Part shown: positions 10,114-19,225 of the stretch, in pieces
How positions within the stretch are numbered: the first letter of the stretch is position 1
How the letters are laid out: each line of letters begins with the position of its first letter
From: Streptomyces sp. NBC_00224
Lineage (GTDB): Bacteria > Actinomycetota > Actinomycetes > Streptomycetales > Streptomycetaceae
Length of the DNA: 64,000 bases
Reading direction: 5' to 3'
Assembly (NCBI RefSeq): GCF_041435195.1
Contig: NZ_CP108106.1
Span: 8,631,001 to 8,695,000 of the forward strand
The notes under the pieces: generated by a model
Databases searched by the model: none
Told to the model about the DNA's origin: nothing
Seen by the model: the letters and a program-made list of their open reading frames with translations, nothing else
Translations under genes and position numbers: made by a program

Positions 10114-10923
10114 GTGAACCACCGTCAGTGCATAGCCAGCTCCGTTGCCACCGCTGTCATAGCGGGCGCGCTCGCGCTCGGTATATCCCCAGCCGCCTTC
10201 GCCAGCGACACACCGTCCCGGGCCGACCGCACCGCGACCGTGGTGGAGAAGGCCACCGGCACCGCCGACGTGGCCGTCACCCCGATGCCCGGCATCGTGG
10301 TTCCCCAGCATTCTGCCGGGAACGCGAAGGTCACCACCACGACGGGTAGTTCGGTGTTCATCGGGCTGCCCGACACCCGGAACGTGGCCGGGACAGCGGT
10401 GGGCCAGGGCACCACCGTCTACCCGGACGCCGCCCCCGCCACCGATCTTGCCGTCCAGCTCACCAAGGGCGGCGGAGTACGTGCCCTGACCGTGCTGAAG
10501 AGCGTGGACGCCCCGCGCGAACAGCGTTACGACATCGGCCTGCCCGAAGGCGCACGCCTCGTCAAGTTCGACAGTGAGGCAGTCGCCGCCATCGCCGAGG
10601 ACGGCTCCGTCCTGGGTGGATTCGACGTGCCCTGGGCCAAGGATGCCAGCGGTGCCTCCGTCCCCACCAGCTACCGCGTCGAAGGCAGCACCCTTATCCA
10701 GACCATCCGCACCGCGCCCGACACCACGTTCCCTGTTACCGCAGATCCTTGGTGGAACCCCACCAGCTGGAGTTCCTGGGGAAAGACCAAGTGCATTGCT
10801 AAGACCAGCCAGGGCGGCGCGGTGATGGGTGGCATCAGCGGCGCGTTCACCGGGCCTGGAGCGGCAGCCGGTGCCGGTATCGGAGCAGTCGCCGGAGCTG
10901 CCGGCGGCATCTGGTCCTGCTGA
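10114..10923 (+). CDS. Secreted protein with C-terminal glycine-zipper segment
   Basis: 269 residues, GTG start behind GGGAGGG. The N-terminus is a signal peptide with a probable cut after SPAAFA. The middle (residues 40-215) is beta-rich without a recognised fold. The last 45 residues have two Cys (TKCIAK and the penultimate-plus-one IWSC end) flanking a Gly/Ala-rich helix pair, GGAVMGGISGAF and GAGIGAVAGAAGG. Glycine zippers of this kind are seen in membrane-inserting proteins and bacteriocin-like peptides. A small two-helix membrane protein follows 43 bp later with its own strong ribosome binding site. Function unknown; a toxin/immunity or surface-anchoring role is only a guess. Confidence 0.7.
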   Translation: MNHRQCIASSVATAVIAGALALGISPAAFASDTPSRADRTATVVEKATGTADVAVTPMPGIVVPQHSAGNAKVTTTTGSSVFIGLPDTRNVAGTAVGQGTTVYPDAAPATDLAVQLTKGGGVRALTVLKSVDAPREQRYDIGLPEGARLVKFDSEAVAAIAEDGSVLGGFDVPWAKDASGASVPTSYRVEGSTLIQTIRTAPDTTFPVTADPWWNPTSWSSWGKTKCIAKTSQGGAVMGGISGAFTGPGAAAGAGIGAVAGAAGGIWSC

Positions 10924-10966
10924 ATCCCACACACACATGGAGCAGTTAGCAATCCCAGGAGGACCG

Positions 10967-11218
10967 ATGAACGACGCTCATCCGCCAGAGGCCGGCGAAC
11001 TGTGGTGGCTCTTTCCCACCGGCCTCGCTGCGTGCTCAGGGCTGTTCGCGAAGCTGGCGACAGTCGACACGTGGGTCACGATCGTCGTCGCTGCCAGCAT
11101 GGGCCTCGTCATCGTGGTCGTTCAGCGCATCGTGCTCGACTGGCGGCGTACTCGGTGGTACCTGAGTCACCCAGAAGCCGGGCACCAGCCCAACGAGCCT
11201 CAACCTCCCCCGACGTAG
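10967..11218 (+). CDS. Small membrane protein, two predicted transmembrane helices
   Basis: 83 residues from ATG 10967, chosen because CCAGGAGGACCG directly precedes it; the longer frame upstream overlaps the previous gene. Two hydrophobic segments are visible: LWWLFPTGLAACSGLFAKL and WVTIVVAASMGLVIVVVQRI. A basic cytoplasmic-type tail follows (DWRRTRWYLSHPE). Same strand and 43 bp after the glycine-zipper secreted protein, so probably co-expressed. No family recognised. Confidence 0.6.
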   Translation: MNDAHPPEAGELWWLFPTGLAACSGLFAKLATVDTWVTIVVAASMGLVIVVVQRIVLDWRRTRWYLSHPEAGHQPNEPQPPPT

Positions 11219-11265
11219 ACCTCGTTCCGTATCGATGACCTTGTAACAGCACCACTGAGCCTCTT

Positions 11266-11345
11266 TCATCTTGAATAGCTGCAGGTGAGGAGGGTGCGGA
11301 CGGAGGCGACGATCCGTCCGATGCCGGTCGACAGCCCGAGCGCGG
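11266..11345 (-). pseudogene. IS5-type transposase C-terminal scrap
   Basis: The minus strand encodes IGRIVASVRTLLTCSYSR followed by a stop. It matches the C-terminus seen at 30096-30311 (VAAVHTLLTCSYSG). Only the tail remains. Confidence 0.5.
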
Positions 11346-11371
11346 CGCACAGGTGGTGCGCCCGCATCGGG

Positions 11372-11519
11372 TGTGCACCGAGTCCGTGAGGACCTCCACG
11401 ATGTCCCGGTACGAGGACGGCAACACCTCCGCGTCCAACTCCGCCGACCAGGCCGACACCAGCCGCACCCCCACCGGCGACCCCGCCTCGGCCACCGGCT
11501 CCACCGCACCGCCCTCACC
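11372..11519 (-). pseudogene. Fragment of an unrecognised conserved protein
   Basis: Reads VGVRLVSAWSAELDAEVLPS and SYRDIVEVLTDSVHT, without start or stop, between two IS scraps. The style resembles the N-terminal part of Streptomyces proteins that continue with a winged-helix segment like the one left at 19030-19225, but I cannot prove the link. Confidence 0.3.
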
Positions 11520-11523
11520 GATT

Positions 11524-11775
11524 TTGGGACCGGTCACCGGCTCATCAAACTGGTCAGCAATATCACGTATATCCATAGCTGGGCCGGATTCCTCTACCTC
11601 GCGACAGCCATCGACTGCCATGCCAAGGCCGTGATCAGCTGGGTGGTGGCCGAACACATGAAGGCCTCACTCATCTCGGATGCGCTCGACATAGCAGCAC
11701 GGAACGCCAACCTGGCCCACGGTGCATATTCCACTCGGATCGCGGCATCCAGGGCGGATTCAACTGGTCGTCACA
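11524..11775 (+). pseudogene. IS3-family OrfB fragment, upstream half, interrupted by IS30
   Basis: VSNITYIHSWAGFLYLATAI and DCHAKAVISWVVAEHMK are the integrase-core start of an IS3-family OrfB. It continues as ALDIAARNANLAHG and then breaks into the IS30 relic near 11775. The C-terminal part reappears at 13195-13513. Confidence 0.7.
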
Positions 11776-13200
11776 ACACTTCGATCACTGAGGTGTTGAT
11801 GGGCAGGCCAGCGGGCTGGATGAAGGAGCTGACCGGCAGGTCACCGATGAAGTCGCTGGGCAAGCCGTCGCTGCGACGCGACGTGGAGCGGTTGTTCTGG
11901 CGTGAGATCGACAAAGGGCTCACCAGTGAGGAGGCCGCGATCGCGGTCGGAGCGTCGCAGGCGGCCGGCAGTCGTTGGTTCCGGGAGCGTGGCGGCATGC
12001 CGACGTTCCTGCGTGTCCCGGTCACGGGCCGATACTTGTGGTTGAAGAGCGGGAAGAGATCGCCCTGCTGAAGGCTCAGGGTGCTGGGGTGAGAGAGATC
12101 GCCCGCCGGCTCGGCCGCCATCCCTCGACTATCTCCCGGGAGCTGCGCAGCAACGCGGTCACCCGCGGAGGCAAGCTCGACTATCGAGCGTCAGTCGCGC
12201 AGTGGAAGGCTGAGCTGATGGCGCGACACCCCAAGCCGGCCAAGCTCGTCGAGAACGACCGGCTGCGCGACTAGGTGCAGGGTCGGCTGGCCGGAGAGGT
12301 CCGGGCCCCGGACGGAACGACGGTGACGGGGCCGCAGGCACGGGCATGGAAGGGGCGGAACAAGCCGCGACGCCAGGACTGCCGGTGGGCGACATCCTGG
12401 AGCCCGGAGCAGATCACCCACCGGCTCAAGTTCGACTTCCCCGAGGATGAGTCGATGCGGATCTCGCACGAGGCGATCTACCAGGCTCTCTATGTCCAGG
12501 GCCGCGGCGCGCTCAAACGCGAGTTGGTCGCCTGTCTGCGCACCGGGCGGGCGTTGCGGGTCCCACGCGCACGTTCCCGGCGACGGCCTGGCGCGCACGT
12601 CACCCCGGACGTCGTGATCAGCGAACGCCCCCCGGCGGAGGACCGTGCGGTGCCCGGCCGCTGGGAGGGCGACCTCATCATCGGCACCGACCGGTCCGCG
12701 ACCGGCACGCTCTGGAGCGCACGACCAGGTTCACGATGCTGCTGCACTTGGCTGCACCTGCCCCGGTTGAAGGGCCACGGGATCGAACCGCGGACGAAGA
12801 ACGGGCCGGCGCTGGGCGGATACGGCGCCGAGGCGATGAAAGACGGACTCGCGGCCAGGATCACCACCCTGCCCGAGCAACTGCGCCGTTCACTCACCTG
12901 AGATCGGGGCAAAGAGCTGGCTCAGCACGCCCAGTTGACGATCGCACCGGGCTGCCGGTCTACGTCGCCGACCCGCGCAGCCCGTGGCAGCGCGGCACCA
13001 ACGAGAACACCAATGGTCTGCTGCGACAGTACTTCCCGAAGGGCACCGACCTGTCCCGCCGGGACGTAATCGCGATCGATGCCGTTGCCGCCGCCCTGGA
13101 CTCCAGGCCCCGAAAGACACTCGGGTGGAAGACACCCGCCGAGGCCCTCAACGAGCAGCTACGGCTGATCCAACAAGCTGGTGTTGCGACGACCGGTTGA
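11776..13200 (+). pseudogene. IS30-family transposase relic inserted in an IS3 relic
   Basis: Read across frames: DVERLFWREIDKGLTSEEAA, the HTH segment EEREEIALLKAQGAGVREIA and RRLGRHPSTISRELR, then WSPEQITHRLKFDFP, ISHEAIYQALYVQG, RWEGDLIIG (first Asp), GTNENTNGLLRQYFPKGTDL and LNEQLRLIQQAGVATTG before the stop at 13200. Breaks: a frame change near 12060, an in-frame TAG at 12272-12274, a frame change near 12720 and a stop near 12900. All domains are in order, so this is a decayed full-length copy. Confidence 0.85.
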
Positions 13201-13513
13201 ACCTCGGCAGTGCACATCGTTCGCGCTGGCCGAGCACCTGGGCAGGGCAGGGATCGTGGCATCGATCGGCCCGGTCGGCTACGCCTACGACAACGCGCTG
13301 ATGGAGTCCACGATCGGCCTGTTCAAAACCGAGCTGATCAAACCCGGCCCGTCCTGGCAGACGCTCTCGCAGGTCGAGCTCGCTACCGCCGAGTGGATCG
13401 ACTGGTACTGCCACCGCCGACTCCACGGTGGAATAGGGCACATCCCACCCTTCGAATACGAAGCCCACTACTACCGAGCAACCACGAAACCCCAGGTCAC
13501 AGTCACAACCTAG
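13195..13513 (+). pseudogene. IS3-family OrfB fragment, downstream half
   Basis: CTSFALAEHLGRAGIVASIG, DNALMESTIGLFKTELI (final catalytic Glu) and CHRRLHGGIGHIPPFEYEAH form the C-terminal third of an IS3 OrfB. It begins exactly where the IS30 relic ends and pairs with 11524-11775. Confidence 0.75.
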
Positions 13514-13702
13514 AGTCTCGACCGGACCCGGAACGGTTCACTTAGACGAAGCCCTGGACGCGGGGCGAGGCCCCGCACTGAGTGTGCTCCGCACCAACGG
13601 ACACGACGCAATTCCCAGGCCGATAGATTCGTGTTGTCAAATAGATTGTGGTTCCATGAGGAAGGCCCCGCTCGCCACCGACTTACGAGGAAAGGAATTC
13701 AT

Positions 13703-14743
13703 ATGACTATCGATTCGGAGGGTGCTGTCGTGTCCGGCATGGGACGGAGGGCGTTCACGAAGGCACTGAGCCTTGGCGTGATGACGTCCAGTGTGGGGCT
13801 TGCAACTGCGACAGATGGCGAGGCGGTTACGGCTCCGGCCGGGCGGACAGCTTCAAGAAGGGCTCAGCGGAACGTCAACCTCTTCTGCAGGGTGGCTTCT
13901 TCCGCGACTACCGACGAGAGCGGAAACTGCACGGCTGTCATTACCTGTGGAAACTTCGGTCCTGACGATGCTGTGGGGCCCGTATCGCTGAAATTCATCA
14001 CCCCGTTCTTCTTGAACGTCAGTCAATTGCCGGAGGGGGCAACGTGGCTGTATCAGAACGAAGACCCGGCCATCCCTTCAATCATTCAAGTGAAATTCTC
14101 CGGAATTCAGTCTGGGGTCGCTAATGCCAAGACGGTCAGTGTGCCGATGAAGCTTGCCCCAGGTGCGCCAAACAGACTCGGAGTCGGCCGGGTAATCTTC
14201 ACCACGGATGCCACTAACACCACCGACACAGACACTGATCTGACGCGCAACGCTAGAACCGTCCCGGTTATTCGGTCCGTTCTCGCCCCAGCACCGCCAA
14301 TTGGCACCGCCAACCTGTACTTCACTATCAACCAGCGCGCACTCATTGCTGGCGGTAACGCTGAGAAAATGCCGTTCAGTTTCTACAACGGAGCCGGTAA
14401 ACTGCTGCAGGGAACAAAGGACCCGGCCCTATTCACCTTCTACACCCCGTTCCACGCGTCCGTGCCCGCGCAAGGCCGCCCGGCCGGGTTGACCGAGTTG
14501 TACCGCAACGACGATCCAGCCATCCCCTCCGTCTACCAACTCCGCATCCCAGCTGGCCTAGGCGTCGGCGGTGCGGCTGTCCCCAAGACTGTTGGCGTCC
14601 CTTTCGCCGCCGATGCCGACGCCCCTTTGGGTCCCCTCTATTCGAGCGGAATCGTCCTGCCTACCGGACGGGACACTCAAGGTGACCAGAGTACGACTTT
14701 CCGTCAGTTCGAGCTCTTTTCTGTACGCCCCGGAGCCGTGTAG
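13703..14743 (+). CDS. Exported protein with an internally duplicated domain
   Basis: 346 residues from ATG 13703, preceded by GAGGAAAGGA. The N-terminus has a twin-arginine-like GRRAFTKALSLGV followed by a hydrophobic stretch, so export is likely. Two copies of one motif are visible: LYQNEDPAIPSIIQVKF near residue 115 and LYRNDDPAIPSVYQLRI near residue 280. Each is preceded by a TPF segment and followed by a K-TV-VP strand. This indicates two beta-sandwich-like repeats of about 150 residues. No catalytic motif seen. It is flanked by IS3/IS30 relics upstream and a SEC-C gene downstream. Function unknown. Confidence 0.65.
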   Translation: MTIDSEGAVVSGMGRRAFTKALSLGVMTSSVGLATATDGEAVTAPAGRTASRRAQRNVNLFCRVASSATTDESGNCTAVITCGNFGPDDAVGPVSLKFITPFFLNVSQLPEGATWLYQNEDPAIPSIIQVKFSGIQSGVANAKTVSVPMKLAPGAPNRLGVGRVIFTTDATNTTDTDTDLTRNARTVPVIRSVLAPAPPIGTANLYFTINQRALIAGGNAEKMPFSFYNGAGKLLQGTKDPALFTFYTPFHASVPAQGRPAGLTELYRNDDPAIPSVYQLRIPAGLGVGGAAVPKTVGVPFAADADAPLGPLYSSGIVLPTGRDTQGDQSTTFRQFELFSVRPGAV

Positions 14744-14881
14744 TAGACCTGAGGTGACTCCCGGCGTGACTCTGCTGGCCTATTCACGGTGGCTCTGGAG
14801 TGATCGTTGTCCCGGTGTGTCAACGGCCTTTTGATCGTGGCTCTGTCGCGAGTTCGGTGATAGACCTGGCATGGATCTTGG

Positions 14882-15130
14882 TCAGGTGAGGGCGGGATTG
14901 CCGCAGCATTTCTTGTACGTGCGCCTGGAGCCGCACCAGCAGGGGTTGTTGCGGGGCGGGGGCCACGGGGTGGTCTGGCCCCGGGCTACGAGGTCGGCGG
15001 CGTAGTGGGCTCGGGTATCCCCGTCTTGCGGGGATAGGTTCTCCTCGCGAGTGAAGGGCTCGAGGTCGCTCATGGTGCCGTGCGCGATGCCGAGGTGGGG
15101 CTCGCCCTCGTTGGACAGGCGTTGCAGCAT
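14882..15130 (-). CDS. SEC-C motif protein, probably N-terminally truncated
   Basis: 82 residues from ATG 15130. The C-terminus has the zinc-binding SEC-C motif NNPCWCGSRRTYKKCC. Homologous-looking sequence continues upstream in frame (LADHYGTEHREHIHHVER) to about 15184, where an in-frame TAG (15185-15187) sits inside a perfect palindrome. The original gene was therefore probably longer and was cut by that rearrangement. SEC-C domains usually assist chaperone-like or nucleic-acid functions; no specific role can be assigned. Confidence 0.55.
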   Translation of the reverse strand: MLQRLSNEGEPHLGIAHGTMSDLEPFTREENLSPQDGDTRAHYAADLVARGQTTPWPPPRNNPCWCGSRRTYKKCCGNPALT

Positions 15131-15179
15131 CCGCTCGACGTGGTGGATGTGTTCACGATGCTCGGTGCCGTAGTGGTCG

Positions 15180-15211
15180 GCCAGCTACTGGCCACGTGGC
15201 CAGTAGCTGGC
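15180..15211. repeat. Perfect 32-bp palindrome at a gene break
   Basis: Two-fold symmetric without a loop, centred between 15195 and 15196; the core is CTGGCCAC/GTGGCCAG. It joins a truncated SEC-C gene to an IS3 OrfA scrap and contains the stop codon that truncates the former. Confidence 0.8.
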
Positions 15212-15385
15212 TGAACTCGTCGAGGCTCCCAAAGAGTACGCTGCTTGTGCCTCTTCACCCAGCCGCGAAGGGTTTCCGTGGTGATCCCGAGTTCCCGGGC
15301 TGTATCCGAGATGGTCTTACTGGACCGGAGCGTGATATAGACGGCTTCCTCACAGAACTCCGGGTGTACTCGCTGGGTGGCGTCA
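15212..15385 (-). pseudogene. IS3-family OrfA fragment
   Basis: Minus-strand translation HPEFCEEAVYITLRSSKTIS, then DTARELGITTETLRGWVKRH, is the OrfA helix-turn-helix of IS3-type elements. Start and leucine-zipper end are both missing. Confidence 0.7.
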
Positions 15386-15432
15386 CTTGCTGTTTCCTCA
15401 TTTCCTTAACACGACGCGAAGGGGGAGCTTTA

Positions 15433-16839
15433 GTGGCGCGGGTTGTAGTAGTCGGTGGGGGTATTAGCGGTCTGGGGACGGCGCTCATGCTTGGCCGACG
15501 GGGCCACACAGTCACGTTGTTCGAGCAGAACGCGCGGCAGGCCGGAGATGACCTGAACCGGGACTTCTTCCACTGGGACAGGCCCCGAATCCCGCAGGCC
15601 GTCCAGCCCCACTTGCTCCTCGCGCCCGTGCGCACCGTGTTGCGCACCGAGACCCCGGATGTCTATGCGGATCTGCTGGCACGCGGGGTCCGGGAGTACC
15701 ACGAGTTCGACTGGTTCGGTGAGCATCCGCCGTATCGCGTCGGCGATGAGGACTTGGTGACTTTGCGTACCCGCCGCATCGTGCTGGAGGCCGCCTTGAC
15801 CGCGGCCGTGCGGCGGGAACGCACCGTTGATGTGCGGCAAGGCTGCCGGGTGCGCGCTCTCATCATCGGGGACGGCCGCCCTGCCCGGGTCACCGGAGTG
15901 CGGGTGGGCTCGGAAATGCATCAGGCGGACCTCGTGGTCGATGCGTCTGGTCGTCGCTCGCCGGTTCCCGCTTGGCTGATCGCGGCTGGCTGCCGCCCGC
16001 CTGTGGTCGACAGCCACCGCACCGGGATCGCTTATCTGTGCCGCTGGTACCGCCTGCGTGCCGACGGCCCGCGTGACCCCGGACGGGTGAAGACCCGCTC
16101 GGCAGCACCGTTCGCGCTCGCCAGCGTCTTCCCTTCCGACAACGACAACTTCGCGGTGAGTCTGGTGCTATCCACGGGTGAACCGACCCGCGGCGCGCTC
16201 ACCGATCCTGCCGTGTTCGAGACCGCCGCCCGCTGCTTCCCCGCCACCGCCGCTTGGCTCGACCTGGCCCCCGAACCACAGTCAGCCGTCCTGGCGATGG
16301 CAGGCCTGGACAACTGCTGGACCGCCCTCGCCGACGATGGCGGACCTATCGTCACCGGCCTGGTCAACGTCGGGGACAGTCTCATCCATACCAACCCCAC
16401 CTTGAGCCATGGCGCGGCCCTCGGCCTGCGCGCTGCCCAGCGCCTTGCCACCCATGTCGACCACATCGCCGCGGACCCGATCGGCTACCACACCTGGACA
16501 GCACAGACCCTCCGCCCGTGGTTCGACGCGCAGGTCACGGCGGATCGCGCCAACGAGCAACGCCTCGCCGAGAACTCACCACTCTCGGATCGGCGTGCTG
16601 CTGCCCTGGCTGCCTGCGCCTTTGACGATCCCGTCGTCATGAGAGCCCGAGCCCAGGTACGCCATCTCCTGCGACCAGCCCATGACGCCTACGGCACCGA
16701 CGAAGTGGACCGACACGTCACTGCCTGGCTGGCTGCCCACCCAGACTTCTCGCCAAAGCACGATGGCCCGACCCGAGATCAGTGGGATGCACTCATCCCA
16801 GGCTGTGAGGCAGGGCTTCGTGGATCTATCACGAATTAG
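15433..16839 (+). CDS. FAD-dependent oxidoreductase
   Basis: 468 residues from GTG 15433, with AAGGGGGAG just upstream; longer in-frame readings run into the IS3 scrap. The N-terminus is a Rossmann FAD-binding motif (ARVVVVGGGISGLGTALMLG) followed by an acidic strand end (VTLFEQ). ADLVVDASGR is the middle FAD motif, and GLVNVGDSLIHTNPTLSHGA is the GD motif contacting the ribityl chain. It resembles group A FAD monooxygenases and geranylgeranyl-reductase-like enzymes; the substrate is not readable. With the P450 at 17744 and the adenylating enzyme at 26520, it looks like a leftover of a secondary-metabolite pathway. Confidence 0.75.
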   Translation: MARVVVVGGGISGLGTALMLGRRGHTVTLFEQNARQAGDDLNRDFFHWDRPRIPQAVQPHLLLAPVRTVLRTETPDVYADLLARGVREYHEFDWFGEHPPYRVGDEDLVTLRTRRIVLEAALTAAVRRERTVDVRQGCRVRALIIGDGRPARVTGVRVGSEMHQADLVVDASGRRSPVPAWLIAAGCRPPVVDSHRTGIAYLCRWYRLRADGPRDPGRVKTRSAAPFALASVFPSDNDNFAVSLVLSTGEPTRGALTDPAVFETAARCFPATAAWLDLAPEPQSAVLAMAGLDNCWTALADDGGPIVTGLVNVGDSLIHTNPTLSHGAALGLRAAQRLATHVDHIAADPIGYHTWTAQTLRPWFDAQVTADRANEQRLAENSPLSDRRAAALAACAFDDPVVMRARAQVRHLLRPAHDAYGTDEVDRHVTAWLAAHPDFSPKHDGPTRDQWDALIPGCEAGLRGSITN

Positions 16840-17240
16840 GGTCTTCAAAGATTTCCGTAGCCGGTGATCGCCGGGCTCGCTGGAGTGTCAGCGGAGCAAG
16901 ATGCGGTGGCGGAGGAGGGGGTAGCCGACGCGGCCGTAGGTCTGCCGTTTGAGGAGTTTGATCTTGTTGTTGACGCTCGGTGCGTCCGTTGTGGTGAGGC
17001 AGGGTCAGTGCCGCGTCGACGGCGGCCCGGCCGCGTTCGAGGCCGGTGGCGAAAAAGTGCAGGAAGGGCAGGTCGGCGTCCCGGACCCGGGCAATCCAGC
17101 CGGTCAGAGCCTTGGCGTTGCCCGGCGAAGGGGACAGCAGGCAGGCGAACTCACTCACTAGGGCGGAAAGGGAGGTCATCTGTGGGCAGGCCGCGGTGAG
17201 TTGGTCACATAGGACGCGTTGCTCGTCGACGATTGCCACG
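16829..17240 (-). pseudogene. ISL3-family element end and transposase C-terminal fragment
   Basis: Minus strand: DQLTAACPQMTSLSALVSEF, then GWIARVRDADLPFLHFFATG, RAAVDAALTLPHHNGRTER, then a frameshifted tail ending at the stop 16888-16890. The outer end (GGGTCTTCAAAGATTTCCG at 16842-16860) is nearly the same as at 59836-59854, the end of the ISL3 copy that closes this window. Confidence 0.8.
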
Positions 17241-17743
17241 TGCACGGTCGCCAGCGCTGATGCGACCATCACACAGCCCGTGGACCCCGGGTTGGAAATG
17301 GAGCCCCAGGCAATCGCTGACCAAGGGGCGGCGGTAGTGAGGGGCGTGGATGTCGGCGGTGCACCGCCGATCACGGGGACGTCCTTCTTCGCCGAGGAGT
17401 TCCCTTCCGCCCAGTGCAGCGGCAGCGAGGTGAACGGCAGAGATGTAATGGCTGCGACTGGCACGGTTACGCCTGACAGCACCAAGTTCGCCAACGACCG
17501 GGTAGCAGTTACCCGTTCAGTTTCGGGTAGCGGGTATGGAACAGTGAGCGGTGAGAGCAGCCTTCAGGAACTGTGACGATCATATTCGAAGCACTCTGAC
17601 GTGGAGAGCTATGCGTCCCGTGAGAGTTCGTAACGAGATCATGGATGGTTTTTTGAGGCGTCGCGCCACTTTTCGGCTTCGATCCGGGCATCACCCAGGA
17701 GATGGCACTGAGCCGCTGGCACCGTGTAGCAGAAAGGCACGCA
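17241..17743. other. Intergenic, no gene recognised
   Basis: About 500 bp upstream of the P450 gene. The few open frames show no family features. It presumably holds the P450 promoter; no clear -10/-35 pair stands out. Confidence 0.35.
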
Positions 17744-18958
17744 ATGACAATGAGCGACGAGGAGACGACCGTGCCGCCGGTACGCGACTGGCCCGCCCTG
17801 GACCTGACCGGGGTCGACTTCGACCCCGTCCTGTCCGCGTTGATGCGCGAGGGGCCGGTCACCCGTATCAAGCTTCCCAACGGCGAGGGCTGGGCCTGGC
17901 TGGTGACGCGATATCACGACGTACGGCTGGTGACTAACGATGCCAGGTTCAGCCGCGCGGCAGTGGTCGGCCGTCAAGTAACCCGCTTGGCACCGCATTT
18001 CATCCCGGCACCGGGCGCAATCAGCTTCGTCGACAGGCCCGACTACGCGCGGCTGCGCAGGGCGGTCAACGCAGCACTGACGCCACAGGGAGTCGAGCGA
18101 ATGCGTACAAGCGCTCAAAACAAGCTCGACGAGCTGGTCGACAAGATGCTGCGCATTGGGCCCCCTGCCGACCTCATCGAACAGGTCCTGATCCCGTTCC
18201 CGACCAACGTGATCTGCGAGGTCATGGGCGTACCGACCGCCGACCAGGCCACCTTGCATGCCTGGACACAGTTGATTCTCTCTTCCACGCACGGACACAA
18301 GGCCAGCGAACAGGCCAAACGTGACATGGAGACGTACTTCACCCAGCTGATCTCCGAGCGCCGCGGGTCCACGGACCAAGACATCACCTCGCTGCTCGGC
18401 GCGGCAGTGAGCCGAGGCGAGATCACCGAGGAAGAAGCGGTAGCACTCGCGGGGCCCATCCAGATCGGCGGCGAGGCCGTCACCAACAACACCGGGCAGA
18501 TGCTCTATATCCTGCTCACCCGACCTGAACTGCTCGACCGGCTGCACGCTCAGCCAGAACTGCGTCCGAAGGCTCTTGACGAGCTGCTGCGCTTCATCCC
18601 ACATCGCAATGCCGTCGGTCTTTCCCGAATCGCACTGGAAGACGTCGTCATCGGCGGTGTACGGATCCAGGCGGGCGACCCAATCTACGTTTCTTATCTG
18701 GCCGCCAATCGTGACCCTGACATCTTTGTGGACCCTGACCGGATCGACGTCGAGCGTGACCCCAACCCGCACCTGTCATTTGGGCACGGACCGCACCGCT
18801 GCCTGGGCAGTGCACTGGCGCGAATGGAGTCGGAGCTACTTGTAGACACCCTCCTTGACCAGGTGCCAGGACTTCGGCTGACGGTTCCAGCCGATGACGT
18901 GCCCTGGCGGCGCGGCGCGCTGATCCGAGGCCCCGAAGCTTTGCCCGTCACCTGGTGA
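17744..18958 (+). CDS. Cytochrome P450, CYP158 family
   Basis: 404 residues from ATG 17744 (AGAAAGG 8 bp upstream), the length of CYP158A2. The start PPVRDWPALDLTG, the I-helix IQIGGEAVTNN, the ExxR helix (ALDELLRFIPHRNAVGLS), the heme loop FGHGPHRCLG and the ending RRGALIRGPEALPVTW all match the CYP158 (biflaviolin synthase) pattern. Known CYP158 enzymes couple flaviolin or related phenols. The I-helix lacks the standard acid-Thr pair, as in CYP158A2. The usual partner, a type III polyketide synthase making tetrahydroxynaphthalene, is not in this window. A possible stem (CGGGCC-CATTC-GGCCCG, 18960-18976) follows the stop. Confidence 0.85.
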   Translation: MTMSDEETTVPPVRDWPALDLTGVDFDPVLSALMREGPVTRIKLPNGEGWAWLVTRYHDVRLVTNDARFSRAAVVGRQVTRLAPHFIPAPGAISFVDRPDYARLRRAVNAALTPQGVERMRTSAQNKLDELVDKMLRIGPPADLIEQVLIPFPTNVICEVMGVPTADQATLHAWTQLILSSTHGHKASEQAKRDMETYFTQLISERRGSTDQDITSLLGAAVSRGEITEEEAVALAGPIQIGGEAVTNNTGQMLYILLTRPELLDRLHAQPELRPKALDELLRFIPHRNAVGLSRIALEDVVIGGVRIQAGDPIYVSYLAANRDPDIFVDPDRIDVERDPNPHLSFGHGPHRCLGSALARMESELLVDTLLDQVPGLRLTVPADDVPWRRGALIRGPEALPVTW

Positions 18959-19029
18959 CCGGGCCCATTCGGCCCGAAGGACTGGTAGTGAGCGACCCTG
19001 TCGGGGATCTTGAGATACCCGGGCGCGGA

Positions 19030-19225
19030 CCGCATGATGCGTCGGCTTGGTCAAGGCCGTTGACCTGCCAGGAGCTGACGGTGTTGTTCGGGATGGATGT
19101 GGTGCCGTCGAAGATGGAGGCGCTGTGGTCGAAAGCGAAGCGCCTGGTCGCCGGGGGCTGGCTCGCCGAGCGGCAGCCGGGCTGGTTCACGCTGGTGGAC
19201 GCGTCGCGTCGCCGTCAGAAGGCTG
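19030..19225 (+). pseudogene. Winged-helix-like fragment of a conserved Streptomyces protein
   Basis: Reads LTCQELTVLFGMDVVPSKME, ALWSKAKRLVAGGWLAERQP and GWFTLVDASR. It looks like a small DNA-binding domain without its N-terminus, cut on the right by the IS1182 end. Confidence 0.35.
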
